Source: Mytilus trossulus
Lineage: Eukaryota; Mollusca; Bivalvia; Mytilida; Mytilidae
Assembly: GCF_036588685.1 (NCBI RefSeq)
Contig: NW_026963295.1
Location: forward strand, 4,712,001 to 4,776,000
Direction: 5' to 3'
Length of the DNA: 64,000 bases
In this document: positions 1 through 10,796 of the stretch, one piece after another
How the letters are laid out: each line of letters begins with the position of its first letter
How positions within the stretch are numbered: position 1 is the first letter of the stretch
Notes under the pieces: model-generated
The model's database searches: none
Told to the model about the DNA's origin: nothing
The model's input: the letters and a program-made list of their open reading frames with translations, nothing else
Position numbers and translations under genes: made by a program

Positions 1-735
1 ATATTCAAAATATATAGCGAAAACCTGCCCGAGACCGCTTAAATGAGGTAGAGACCCCCCGGGTCTTTCAATGGCCATAAAATTCAACCAAATCATTGAC
101 TCTGTATATATCAAGGTTGTATTAGATAGATTGACCAGAATAGTGTCATCTTCCATATCTACGGAGTGCTAAGATTGTCACTTTTCAGTCGAAAAATGTC
201 AAAATTTTAGGACAAAGGGCACAGGGTAATGTTGAGAGCCCCCTGATCTCTCAATCTTTCTAATATTTGACAGACATTTAGTCAATAGGTAGATACAAAC
301 GTGACTAAAGGAATTTTGGTACACTTCCTGTCTATTATGTTTGCGGAGCGCCAAAAGTGCCAGTTGGATATTCAAAATATATAGTGAAAACCTACCTAAG
401 ACCGTTTAAATGAGGGTGAGACTCCCCTGGTCTTTCAATGTCCATAAAATTGAATAAAATCATAGACTCTGTATATATAAAGGTTGTATTAGAAGGATTT
501 CCCAAAATATTGTCACATTCGAATCTATGGAGGGCTTATGTTGTCACTTTTCAGCTAAAAATTCTCAAAATTTTAGGACAAAGGACACAGGGCTATGGCG
601 TTAGCCCCTGATCTCTCAATCTGCCTAATATTAAGCAGACATATAGTTAATAGGTAGGCAAAAATTATAACCTTATGTTTGAAGGGGGCAAATGTGCCCA
701 ATTGGGATTGTGAGAGATTAAACAAAGATGCCCAC
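1..735 (-). repeat. Left satellite array, two ~368-bp units, inverted relative to the right array
   Basis: The start of the window reads as the reverse complement of the repeat at 6205-10796. The marker TTCAAAATAT occurs at 4 and again at 371, a 367-bp period. The unit keeps the landmarks seen on the right: the CCCGGG-centred palindrome, the GACTCTGTATATA tract and the CTTTTCAG tract. The second unit is clearly more diverged than the first, and similarity fades near 720-735. The array runs off the left edge of the window, so its full copy number is unknown. Small open frames here are by-products of the repeat. Confidence 0.9.
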
Positions 736-991
736 CGTCTTGGCAAAGAGAGAGACAAATTGAGCTCTGGATATTGTGAGCTTTGGGATGAAAAACACCA
801 GGCGCACCGGCTATGATTACCACAAATTTTATACTTTTTGAAAACCCATTGAATTGGGGATACTAGTAGTTGTTTTGGGTGACCTAAAATGATTTTATTT
901 TGGATTGTTAGGATAAAGACATGGATCCAATAGCTTAAAATAGCTGGAATTAGTTGTTGAAAACGTTAATGCCCTGAGAGGTATTGCCAAA

Positions 992-2118
992 ATGAACCAC
1001 CTCCGATGGTACTCCCAGATGAGGAAGGATCAGTTGGTTCAGTTGATCGAAACGAAGATCAACATTATTTGAGCTTTGTCCCAACCCTATACGAGGAAGG
1101 ATATTATCACCCAGGCCAAAAAGGATGAGTTGATAGGGGTTAGCAGGATGTCGAAAGATCAACTACTGGAGAAGTTACAGGAAAATTCAGAGAAGATAGG
1201 AAAGCCATTGGGGATAAAATTGAGGTACATCCACCATTTGTCCACTGAAGAAGGTATTTTTAAAACTACTGGAAAAATGACCCCATTATTGACATGGATG
1301 TGACGACCTACCTTGAGGTCTCTCGGATGTCAAGGGTGGAACTTATAGACGATTGTGCATTGAAAGGATAAAAAGGATCAAAAAGTCAATGTAATGCTGC
1401 ACAGTGAAAATTAACCAAACAGGTAAGATGGATGATGAGAACGTGGGATACTTTCACTTGGGAAACCAAATTTTCACCTTAACCACGGACTTGCTTGAAA
1501 CCTAGGCCTTGAAGAGATGGATGAAAAGATCGGAGAAAAGATTGCACAGTGGACCCATAGCACCACCTACAGACATCATCCTCGGACCTCGGGCACAGCA
1601 GTACTTGCAGATCAGTAACAATCCTTCCGCCGACCACACCTGAAACCGATGGTATCTTCATCGGAAGCTAACCAGCATGCAGTTACTTCTGACGGCGATG
1701 ATATTTTCGTGGATGGTTTAAGGTACAAAGGAACCCTTGACCTCTGGGAACTCATGGTGAAAAAGAAACCAGAATCATTCGAGCCCGAAGTTTTTAAGAC
1801 CTTGTAGACTATGCAGAGATCCTGAACAGTTCCGGTGCCATGTATCAAGGCAGTTAAACCTCTCGAGAACCCAAAGGCAATAAAGAAGATTGTGTCGCAC
1901 ATCTAAAGCAAGATGAGCAATGTAGCGGACTTCAAACCTTATTTCTACCCTCCGACTTTGACCAGCTCCTCTATCGCTTGGATCTGTGCAACGCTGCCTA
2001 CAGTGCTGGAAACAATGGTGTGCGCAATGCAATTGTAGCGATCCTCGATGCCATGAAGAAAGGTGAACACATCAGTATCAAGGAATATAAGCAACTCCAT
2101 CGTAATATCATGAGTTAA
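992..2118 (+). pseudogene. Broken first gene of the virus-like element (MxKDQL motif repeats plus LWELM-type domain)
   Basis: An ATG at 992 opens a short frame that stops at 1070-1072. Coding similarity continues in another frame from 1076 to 1303. Three copies of a short motif of the form M-[RS]-[KR]-D-Q-L occur near 1020, 1150 and 1330; they resemble the helical repeats of SAP/Rho-N-like adaptors. Around 1560-1800 follows a proline-rich linker and a segment with the sequence LDLWELM, then a helical C-terminal part ending in TAA at 2116-2118. At least four frame breaks are visible. From 1639 on, this gene lies inside the tandem duplication, so a second copy of its 3' half exists at 3170-3649. 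The function is unknown. In related elements it accompanies capsid genes. Confidence 0.5.
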
Positions 2119-2138
2119 GAAAGGTTTTGCTCGAAAGT

Positions 2139-2387
2139 ATGCATACGGTGGTAGAAGTTTGTTTAACACTATCTGCGTTTTCTATCGCTGGTCGCATGTT
2201 CACCTCCTTTGCTGCCAAGACCTTGGAAAGTAAGGCTATGAGCGCTGCCACCAATGCAGCAATGATAGGAGTTAAAAAGGTGGTAGCCAAAGTCGTCGAC
2301 CATGTCGTTGACAAAGTGACCCGCCCTCGAAAACCCAGTGTCCAACGCAGCAAACCCAATCAACAGCTGAGTATTAAACGCAGTTAG
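2139..2387 (+). pseudogene. Small Ala/Lys-rich ORF of the virus-like element, copy 1
   Basis: An 83-codon frame begins at ATG 2139 and ends at TAG 2385-2387. The product has a hydrophobic N-terminal stretch, then an alanine-rich helical segment with repeated K-A-M/K-K-V steps, then a basic tail. It follows the first gene by about 20 bp and precedes the capsid gene, the usual place for a small accessory virion protein in this type of element. Copy 1 is the intact version; the second copy is frameshifted. I do not recognise a function. It is called a pseudogene because the element as a whole is dead. Confidence 0.4.
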
Positions 2388-2478
2388 CCCCACAGCCAAA
2401 CCCAGTAAAGCAATCTCATCTCTGGTCGTGGCATCGCTATCAACCACAACTTCCTCCAACGTTATAAATAAATACATT

Positions 2479-3169
2479 ATGTCTGACATCCTTACAATCA
2501 CAGAAGTGTTGACCTTCGATGAAAGTCTTCAAAAATATAAATACCAAGTTCACGTATTCGAACCTTGAGCCGGCGCCCAACTAACCAACTCTGGAGCGGA
2601 GACCCGAATCAACATCGAAACGCAGGACCTGTTCCTCCACCAAACCGAACGTTATCTCTTGGTAGGAGGGCGACTTCAAAAGAACGATGGCACTCCATAT
2701 GCAGACGTTGATCTCATTCACAATGGTATCATGTTTCTCTTCAAAACTATCTGTTATTGACTCTCCGGCCAGCAAATTGAACACATTAACGACCCCGGCA
2801 TCGCCACCACTATGCTGGGAATGTTAACCTACCCCGAAGACTTCTCAAAATCGCAGGGTCCCAACTGTGGCATAAGAATTCTTCCACTGATGCCGAGGCT
2901 GAGAACACTGGATTTGCAGCCTGCAATGGATTCATTATCACCAAGACCACCAACAAAGGATCATACTCGTTTGCCATCCCCCTGAAACATATTTTGGGAT
3001 GATTACATGTCATTCTTAGGGCAGCCGCCGTCAATAACGTGGCAAAAATAATCCTGATCTAAATCTCTTGGTTCGTCCCTCACGTCACTCCTGCAGACGA
3101 AAACAAGATGCAACTGTACAAACCCATCCAGAATAAATCCAAGATCCACTGTGGATTTTGCATGAGACA
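2479..3169 (+). pseudogene. Major-capsid-like gene (F54H12.2 family), copy 1, 5' part only
   Basis: The frame opens at ATG 2479 and carries an in-frame TGA at 2566-2568 that is also present in copy 2. After this stop the frame continues with a segment typical of the N-terminal half of F54H12.2-like major-capsid proteins (about 2640-2860). Copy 1 has a further TGA at about 2758-2760, where copy 2 has a CGA arginine codon. A frameshift follows near 2860, and the gene runs into the duplication junction at 3169. It therefore lacks the 3' half. F54H12.2-like proteins are associated with Polinton elements and predicted to adopt the double jelly-roll fold; this is family knowledge recalled, not tested. 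Confidence 0.6.
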
Positions 3170-3649
3170 CCTGAAACCGATGGTATCTTCAGCGGAAGCT
3201 AACCAGCATGCAGTTACTTCTGACGGCGATGATATTTTCGTGGATGGTGTAAGGTACAAAGGAACCCTTGACCTCTGGGAACTCATGGTGAAAAAGAAAC
3301 CAGAATCGTTCGAGCCCGAAGTTTTTAAGACCTTGTAGACTATGCAGAGATCCTGAACAGTTCCGGTGCCATGTATCAAGGCAGTTAAACCTCTCGAGAA
3401 CCCAAAGGCAATAAAGAAGATTGTTTCGCACATCAAAAGCAAGATGAGCAATGTAGCGGACTTCAAACCTTATTTCTACCCTCCGACTTTGACCAGCTCC
3501 TCTATCGCTTGGATCTGTGCAACGCTGCCTACAGTGCTGGAAACAATGGTGTGCGCAATGCAATTGTAGCGATCCTCGATGCCATGAAGAAAGGTGAACA
3601 CATCAGTAGCAAGGAATATAAGCAACTCCATCGTAATATCATGAGTTAA
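3170..3649 (+). pseudogene. First gene of the virus-like element, duplicated 3' half (copy 2)
   Basis: This repeats 1639-2118. The LDLWELM-containing frame is open here from 3108 because the duplication joined it in frame to the end of copy 1 of the capsid gene, producing a chimeric 76-codon frame that stops after 3338. A frameshift near 3478 separates this from the C-terminal helical segment ending at TAA 3647-3649. It is a by-product of the duplication and is not expected to be functional. Confidence 0.6.
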
Positions 3650-3669
3650 GAAAGGTTTTGCTCGAAAGT

Positions 3670-3925
3670 ATGCATACGGTGGTAGAAGTTTGTTTAACAC
3701 TATCTGCGTTTTCTATCGCTGGTCGCATGTTCACCTCCTTTGCTGCCAAGACCTTGGAAAGTAAGGCTATGAGCGCTGCCACCAATGCAGCAATGATAAA
3801 TGATAGGAGTTAAAAAGGTGGTAGCCAAAGTCGTCGACCATGTCGTTGACAAAGTGACCCGCCCTCGAAAACCCAGTGTCCAACGCAGCAAACCCAATCA
3901 ACAGCTGAGTATTAAACGCAGTTAG
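3670..3925 (+). pseudogene. Small Ala/Lys-rich ORF of the virus-like element, copy 2 (frameshifted)
   Basis: Homologous to 2139-2387 and starting at ATG 3670. The 7-bp insertion near 3795 breaks the frame in the middle of the alanine-rich helix. The downstream half and its TAG (3923-3925) survive in another frame. Confidence 0.5.
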
Positions 3926-4016
3926 CCCCACAGCCAAACCCAGTAAAGCAATCTCATCTCTGGTCGTGGCATCGCTATCATCCACAACTTCCTCCAACGT
4001 TATAAATAAATACATT

Positions 4017-5158
4017 ATGTCTGACATCCTTACAATCACAGAAGTGTTGACCTTCGATGAAAGTCTTCAAAAATATAAATACCAAGTTCACGTATTCGAA
4101 CCTTGAGCCGGCGCCCAACTAACCAACTCTGGAGCGGAGACCCGAATCAACATCGAAACGCAGGACCTGTTCCTCCACCAAACCGAGCGTTATCTCTTGG
4201 TAGGAGGGCGACTTCAAAAGCACGATGGCACTCCATATGCAGACGTTGATCTCATTCACAATGGTATCATGTTTCTCTTCAAAACTATCTGTTATCGACT
4301 CTCCGGCCAGCAAATTGAACACATTAACGACCCCGGCATCGCCACCACTATGCTGGGAATGTTAACCTACCCCGAAGACTTCTCAAAACCGCAGGGTCCC
4401 AACTGTGGCATAAGGATTCTTCCACTGATGCCGAGGCTGAGAACACTGGATTTGCAGCCTGCAATGGATTCATTATCACCAAGACCACCAACAAAGGATC
4501 ATACTCGTTTGCCATCCCCCTGAAACATATTTTGGGATGATTACATGTCATTCTTAGGACAGCCGCCGTCAATAACGTGGCAAAAATAATCCTGATCTAA
4601 ATCTCTTGGTTCCTCCCTCACGTCACTCCTGCAGACGAAAACAAGATGCAACTGTACAAACCCATCCAGAATAATCCAAGATCCACTGTGGATTTTGCAT
4701 GAGACATTGCGATTTCATAGCCGTTCCCCAAGTCTCACAGTTTAAGTGCTGCCTAGCTGCCAATAGTGGTCGCGAAAAGCCTAGATATATCACCATTGCC
4801 TTCCAAACCGACAGAGATAATGACAAAATCCATAATGCTTCCGTGTTCGATCACTGCTCAGTCGTCCACTTTAATGCCGGTTTCTCACAAAACAAGGTTG
4901 CCATAGTGTTCAAGAAGGCTGTAGACTTCAGAAAGAAATTCTACAACATTGACACCCTCCTCAGTAACGGTGGCGTCAACCCCTCTGGTTTCAATGACTT
5001 ATAGCCGCTGTTTATCATCGATGTTAGTCATCAGTCCGAGTGGACATCCCGATTCGAGCGGAATTCGAGCGTTATGTTCCCGCCAACACCGAAGAATTTC
5101 CACTTGCAATGTCCTTCAGTTCGAATCGAACGGTCAGAAGTTGAACGTCGTGTTTTAA
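4017..5158 (+). pseudogene. Major-capsid-like gene (F54H12.2 family), copy 2, near full length but broken
   Basis: This is the more complete capsid-like remnant. It opens at ATG 4017, hits the shared TGA at 4104-4106, and is then open to a frameshift around 4395. The segment from about 4430 to 4540 is read in a second frame and stops at the TGA inside TTTTGGGATGA. A third stretch, after another stop near 4600, is open across the duplication junction at 4706 and runs to a stop near 5002. The C-terminal part is again shifted and ends at TAA 5156-5158. Order and spacing of the pieces fit one ancestral gene of roughly the length expected for the family. At least four lesions make it non-functional. 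Confidence 0.65.
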
Positions 5159-5165
5159 TTAATAA

Positions 5166-5660
5166 ATGGCCACCATACTGTTGCAACAAATCGTCAACAA
5201 CACAGACCCAAAACAAGGGTTTTCCATTCTTGTCTCTGGAAACGATAGTCGCATTCTTACCTGATTTGACCCCCTTACCTAACTACAATTTAAGGAATCG
5301 AACACCATATTGGGATTTAAGCGACATCTCTACACATTTGATCGGGCAACAAACGGTTACAAAGAGGGTGAATACATTGTTAGCATCAGAAGCATCAACA
5401 GCATCCTGGTGAACAGTAGCATCATCAATGGAAGCTACGTACACGTCACCCAACAGTCCACTATCTACAGCTTTTCCCCCGCAATCAATCCCGGGATAAA
5501 GATCATGCAAAAGCCAAAAAGCATGGTGTACTTACCCGTGACCTTGAGAACCATCAATCGCATGCAGACATACCTCACCGATCAAAACGGCGATCCTATC
5601 AATCTCCGCAGTGAACATCTCACCATCCGCTTCCATTTTCGCGAGGTATGCATAAATAGT
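5166..5660 (+). pseudogene. Penton/minor-capsid-like gene with large internal deletion
   Basis: An ATG at 5166, eight bases after the capsid stop, opens 32 codons resembling the N-terminus of the protein that usually follows F54H12.2-like capsid genes. A TGA at 5262-5264 ends it. Similarity resumes near 5310 with the C-terminal half of that protein and continues to about 5660. Roughly the middle of the protein is missing compared with intact relatives I remember, so an internal deletion is inferred. In Polintons the gene next to the major capsid encodes the single jelly-roll penton protein; this is the basis for the name. Confidence 0.5.
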
Positions 5661-6125
5661 CTATCAAAATACGGTTTGAACTTGATAAAAGGTGAAGCTA
5701 ATAAATTACAGAAAGCAGCCAAAAAAGGTTGCCCGGTCACCATTCGTTTATCCCACACAAACCTGCAAGGTGCACACAAAATGTTGCTTAACCTGCAACA
5801 GATTGAAAAAGCTCCTAGAAAAGGTTCTAGTGGTATGACTCTGAAAATAAGCACTACCCAATTGAAGAAAAACATTCAAAAAGAAAGGGGATTCCTACCC
5901 AAGTTAACGGAAATGGCTATGCGAGCCCTTCCTATGTTGGCGAACACAATTCTGCCAGCATGAAGTGATGCAGCCCTTATAAGTTGCCTGTGTGAAATAT
6001 AGCCGTCAATAACGCATTTGGACCTGGATTTTACATCAAACGGGGTGGTTGTGTAAGCTGTGTGAAGGTGCGTGGCATAGGTCTGTATATCTTCCCCCGC
6101 CAAGCAAACTTCAATCTACGGTGAG
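5661..6125 (+). pseudogene. Basic GLYxK-type virion protein remnant fused to the penton-like fragment
   Basis: The frame from the penton-like remnant continues without a stop into a lysine-rich segment with two copies of an L-[RK]-[IL]-S-x-[ST]-[NQ]-[LK] step (5745 and 5845), then a hydrophobic helix, ending at TGA 5961-5963. Beyond this, 6030-6125 holds decayed G-x-Y/L-x-K steps typical of the C-terminus of the basic protein in related elements. Small, basic, helix-plus-GLY-rich proteins of this sort are often compared with condensing core proteins of adeno-like viruses, but that role is only inferred. The fusion reflects loss of the intergenic stop. Confidence 0.45.
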
Positions 6126-6204
6126 GGTTTGTACTTGAAACAACTCGATTCTACTAGGGTTCTGGTTTGATCTGATCTGGATCAAACAGTCCGTTCAAGA
6201 ACAT

Positions 6205-9200
6205 CCCCCTTTCAATACAATCTTAATAAATATAGAATCTATGATTTGGTTGAATTTTATGGACAATGAAAGACCCGGGGGGTCTCAACCTCATTTAAGC
6301 GGTCTCGGGTAGGTTTTCGCTATATATTTTGAATATCCAACTGGCACTTTGGGCGCTCCGTAAACATAGAAAACAGGAAGTGTACCCAAATTCCTTTTAG
6401 TCACGTTTGTATCTACCTATTGACTAAATGTCTGTCAAATATTAGAAAGATTGAGAGATCAGGGGGCTCTCACCATTACCCTGTGTCCTTTCTCCTAAAA
6501 TTTTGACCTTTTTCGACTGAAAAGTGACAATCTTAGCCCTCCGTAGATATGGAAGATGACGTTATTCTGGTAAATCCATCTAATACAACCTTCATATATA
6601 CAGAGTCAATGATTTGGTTGAATTTTATGGACATTGAAAGACCCGGGGGGTCTCAACCTCATTTAAGCGGTCTCGGGTAGGTTTTCGCTATATATTTTGA
6701 ATATCCAACTGGCACTTTGGGCGCTCCGTAAACATAGAAGACAGGAAGTGTTCCCAAATTCCTTTCAGTCACGTTTGTATCTACCTATTGACTAAATGTC
6801 TGTCAAATATTAGAAAGATTGAGAGTTCAGGGGGCTCTCACCATTACCCTGTGCCCTTTGTCCTAAAAGTTCGACATTTTTCGACTGAAAAGTGACAATC
6901 TTAGCCCTCCGTAGATATGGAAGATGACGTTATTCTGGTAAATCCATCTAATACAACCTTCATATATACAGAGTCAATGATTTGGTTGAATTTTATGGAC
7001 ATTGAAAGACCCGGGGGGTCTCAACCTCATTTTAGCGGTCTCGGGTAGGTTTTCGCTATATATTTTGAATATCCAACTGGCACTTTGGGCGCTCCGTAAA
7101 CATAGAAGACAGGAAGTGTTCCCAAATTCCTTTCAGTCACGTTTGTATCTACCTATTGACTAAATGTCTGTCAAATATTAGAAAGATTGAGAGTTCAGGG
7201 GGCTCTCACCATTACCCTGTGCCCTTTGTCCTAAAAGTTCGACATTTTTCGACTGAAAAGTGACAATCTTAGCCCTCCGTAGATATGGAAGATGACGTTA
7301 TTCTGGTAAATCCATCTAATACAACCTTCATATATACAGAGTCAATGATTTGGTTGAATTTTATGGACATTGAAAGACCCGGGGGGTCTCAACCTCATTT
7401 AAGCGGTCTCGGGTAGGTTTTCGCTATATATTTTGAATATCCAACTGGCACTTTGGGCGCTCCGTAAACACAGAAGACAGGAAGTGTTCCCAAATTCCTT
7501 TCAGTCACGTTTGTATCTACCTATTGACTAAATGTCTGTCAAATATTAGAAAGATTGAGAGTTCAGGGGGCTCTCACCATTACCCTGTGCCCTTTGTCCT
7601 AAAAGTTCGACATTTTTCGACTGAAAAGTGACAATCTTAGCCCTCCGTAGATATGGAAGATGACGTTATTCTGGTAAATCCATCTAATACAACCTTCATA
7701 TATACAGAGTCAATGATTTGGTTGAATTTTATGGACATTGAAAGACCCGGGGGGGTCTCAACCTCATTTAAGCGGTCTCGGGTAGGTTTTCGCTATATAT
7801 TTTGAATATCCAACTGGCACTTTGGGCGCTCCGTAAACACAGAAGACAGGAAGTGTTCCCAAATTCCTTTCAGTCACGTTTGTATCTACCTATTGACTAA
7901 ATGTCTGTCAAATATTAGAAAGATTGAGAGTTCAGGGGGCTCTCACCATTACCCTGTGCCCTTTGTCCTAAAAGTTCGACATTTTTCGACTGAAAAGTGA
8001 CAATCTTAGCCCTCCGTAGATATGGAAGATGACGTTATTCTGGTAAATCCATCTAATACAACCTTCATATATACAGAGTCAATGATTTGGTTGAATTTTA
8101 TGGACATTGAAAGACCCGGGGGGTCTCAACCTCATTTAAGCGGTCTCGGGTAGGTTTTCGCTATATATTTTGAATATCCAACTGGCACTTTGGGCGCTCC
8201 GTAAACATAGAAGACAGGAAGTGTTCCCAAATTCCTTTCAGTCACGTTTGTATCTACCTATTGACTAAATGTCTGTCAAATATTAGAAAGATTGAGAGTT
8301 CAGGGGGCTCTCACCATTACCCTGTGCCCTTTGTCCTAAAAGTTCGACATTTTTCGACTGAAAAGTGACAATCTTAGCCCTCCGTAGATATGGAAGATGA
8401 CGTTATTCTGGTAAATCCATCTAATACAACCTTCATATATACAGAGTCAATGATTTGGTTGAATTTTATGGACATTGAAAGACCCGGGGGGTCTCAACCT
8501 CATTTAAGCGGTCTCGGGTAGGTTTTCGCTATATATTTTGAATATCCAACTGGCACTTTGGGCGCTCCGTAAACACAGAAGACAGGAAGTGTTCCCAAAT
8601 TCCTTTCAGTCACGTTTGTATCTACCTATTGACTAAATGTCTGTCAAATATTAGAAAGATTGAGAGTTCAGGGGGCTCTCACCATTACCCTGTGCCCTTT
8701 GTCCTAAAAGTTCGACATTTTTCGACTGAAAAGTGACAATCTTAGCCCTCCGTAGATATGGAAGATGACGTTATTCTGGTAAATCCATCTAATACAACCT
8801 TCATATATACAGAGTCAATGATTTGGTTGAATTTTATGGACATTGAAAGACCCGGGGGGTCTCAACCTCATTTTAGCGGTCTCGGGTAGGTTTTCGCTAT
8901 ATATTTTGAATATCCAACTGGCACTTTGGGCGCTCCGTAAACATAGAAGACAGGAAGTGTTCCCAAATTCCTTTCAGTCACGTTTGTATCTACCTATTGA
9001 CTAAATGTCTGTCAAATATTAGAAAGATTGAGAGTTCAGGGGGCTCTCACCATTACCCTGTGCCCTTTGTCCTAAAAGTTCGACATTTTTCGACTGAAAA
9101 GTGACAATCTTAGCCCTCCGTAGATATGGAAGATGACGTTATTCTGGTAAATCCATCTAATACAACCTTCATATATACAGAGTCAATGATTTGGTTGAAT

Positions 9201-10796
9201 TTTATGGACATTGAAAGACCCGGGGGGTCTCAACCTCATTTAAGCGGTCTCGGGTAGGTTTTCGCTATATATTTTGAATATCCAACTGGCACTTTGGGCG
9301 CTCCGTAAACACAGAAGACAGGAAGTGTTCCCAAATTCCTTTCAGTCACGTTTGTATCTACCTATTGACTAAATGTCTGTCAAATATTAGAAAGATTGAG
9401 AGTTCAGGGGGCTCTCACCATTACCCTGTGCCCTTTGTCCTAAAAGTTCGACATTTTTCGACTGAAAAGTGACAATCTTAGCCCTCCGTAGATATGGAAG
9501 ATGACGTTATTCTGGTAAATCCATCTAATACAACCTTCATATATACAGAGTCAATGATTTGGTTGAATTTTATGGACATTGAAAGACCCGGGGGGTCTCA
9601 ACCTCATTTTAGCGGTCTCGGGTAGGTTTTCGCTATATATTTTGAATATCCAACTGGCACTTTGGGCGCTCCGTAAACATAGAAGACAGGAAGTGTTCCC
9701 AAATTCCTTTCAGTCACGTTTGTATCTACCTATTGACTAAATGTCTGTCAAATATTAGAAAGATTGAGAGTTCAGGGGGCTCTCACCATTACCCTGTGCC
9801 CTTTGTCCTAAAAGTTCGACATTTTTCGACTGAAAAGTGACAATCTTAGCCCTCCGTAGATATGGAAGATGACGTTATTCTGGTAAATCCATCTAATACA
9901 ACCTTCATATATACAGAGTCAATGATTTGGTTGAATTTTATGGACATTGAAAGACCCGGGGGGTCTCAACCTCATTTAAGGTGGTATGGGTGTCTTTCGC
10001 CATCTTGGATTGTAAAGAACAGAGAATCTAAGGTCCATATTTTCTATCAAGTTAGCAAAATTTGATGCAGTAATGCAGATTTTTAATGTGAATTTTCATT
10101 TAAAAGAACCAATTTAGAAGAAATAACTTATAAATATTAATATGTTTACAAGTGTAGATTATTTTTGGTTGTTTTTTGAATATTTTCAAATTGTCAATTT
10201 AAGGGGAGGTAACTCTAAAACAGTGCATTTTCTGAAGGACTCTACATGAAATTTTCCTATTTTGTCTTTTAGCCGGAAAAAACGTACGGTGACCCTATCT
10301 TTTCTGTTGATATTCTCAAAGCATTGTCTGAAAGCAATCTTTTCCTAATTTATTTTACAATTCTATCATTTTGTTTAGTTTCTATTCACAAAATGTTGTT
10401 TTTTCCTGTATAATCCATACAAAATTTGTCATTTTGTCACAACCTGTAGCTTGAGAAAATGCGCGGTGACCTATCATTTTTATAATGTTTTTGAACATGT
10501 ATCAATAGATACTACATTTTGACAAAGTATGAACAAATTCTATCATTTTTATTTTAGACTCCCATACCACCTTAAGCGGTCTCGGGTAGGTTTTCGCAAT
10601 ATATTTTGAATATCCAACTGGCACTTTGGGCGCTCCGTAAACATAGAAGACAGGAAGTGTTCCCAAATTCCTTTCAGTCACGTTTGTATCTACCTATTGA
10701 CTAAATATCTGTCAAATATTAGAAAGATTGAGAGTTCAGGGGGCTCTCACCATTACCCTGTGCCCTTTGTCCTAAAAGTTCGATATTTTTCGAATT
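6205..10796 (+). repeat. Right satellite array, about eleven ~368-bp units
   Basis: The marker TGACTAAATG recurs at 6421, 6789, 7157, 7525, 7894, 8262, 8630, 8998, 9366 and 9734, giving steps of 368 bp with one of 369. A last unit follows the insertion at 9980-10571. Units 2-10 are almost identical; the first unit is diverged at its inner edge (6205-6260) and the last one breaks off in unique DNA near 10796. Each unit holds a palindrome of the form GACCCGGGGGGTC. An open frame at 9862-10065 simply spans the satellite and the edge of the insertion. No gene is evident. Confidence 0.97.
9980..10571. mobile_element. 592-bp MITE-like element with TTAA target duplication
   Basis: Insertion into the last satellite unit is clear because both halves of the unit are present. 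The inserted DNA begins GGTGGTATGGGTGTC and ends with the near-perfect inverse GACTCCCATACCACC. It is bracketed by TTAA at 9976-9979 and 10572-10575. The interior is AT-rich and has no long reading frame, so it is non-autonomous. TTAA duplication is the habit of piggyBac-type transposases, which makes such an enzyme the likely mobiliser, though the terminal bases are not the usual piggyBac ones. Confidence 0.9.

Larger units (their letters stand above)
1639..3169 (+). repeat. Tandem duplication, copy 1 (1,531 bp)
   Basis: This segment is repeated almost base for base at 3170-4706. Both copies start with CCTGAAACCGATGG, and the junction motif GCATGAGACA ends each copy (3160-3169 and 4697-4706). 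Copy 1 lacks a 7-bp insertion present in copy 2 and differs by scattered substitutions, so the event is younger than most of the decay it contains. Confidence 0.95.
3170..4706 (+). repeat. Tandem duplication, copy 2 (1,537 bp)
   Basis: Near-identical to 1639-3169. Its extra length is explained by a 7-bp insertion near 3795 (AATGAT duplicated as AATGATAAATGAT) and a 1-bp loss in an A run near 4672. Sequence beyond 4706 is single copy and continues the capsid gene. Confidence 0.95.
736..6204 (+). mobile_element. Decayed Polinton/Maverick-type virus-like element, capsid-gene module only
   Basis: A run of broken reading frames, all on the + strand, matches by recognition the gene neighbourhood that surrounds F54H12.2-like proteins in invertebrate genomes: an N-terminal adaptor-like protein, a small Ala-rich protein, a double jelly-roll major-capsid-like protein, a penton/minor-capsid-like protein and a short basic GLYxK-type protein. 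Frameshifts, in-frame stops and internal deletions affect every gene, so the block is a fossil. I saw no DNA polymerase B, integrase, packaging ATPase or protease. It sits between inverted arrays of the 368-bp satellite. A 1.53-kb segment is tandemly duplicated within it. The Polinton assignment rests on remembered family resemblance, not on a search. Confidence 0.65.

Noticed and set aside
573-758. 61-codon frame on the - strand
   Set aside because: Lies over the diverged second unit of the left satellite array.
1612-4039. Several - strand frames of 75-128 codons
   Set aside because: Antisense to the duplicated virus-like genes; each appears twice because of the tandem duplication, and the + strand shows the recognised proteins.
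9862-10065. 67-codon frame on the + strand
   Set aside because: Made of satellite sequence continuing into the left end of the MITE-like insertion.
6205-10796. CRISPR-like array
   Set aside because: The 368-bp repeats are contiguous with no unique spacers; the genome is eukaryotic.
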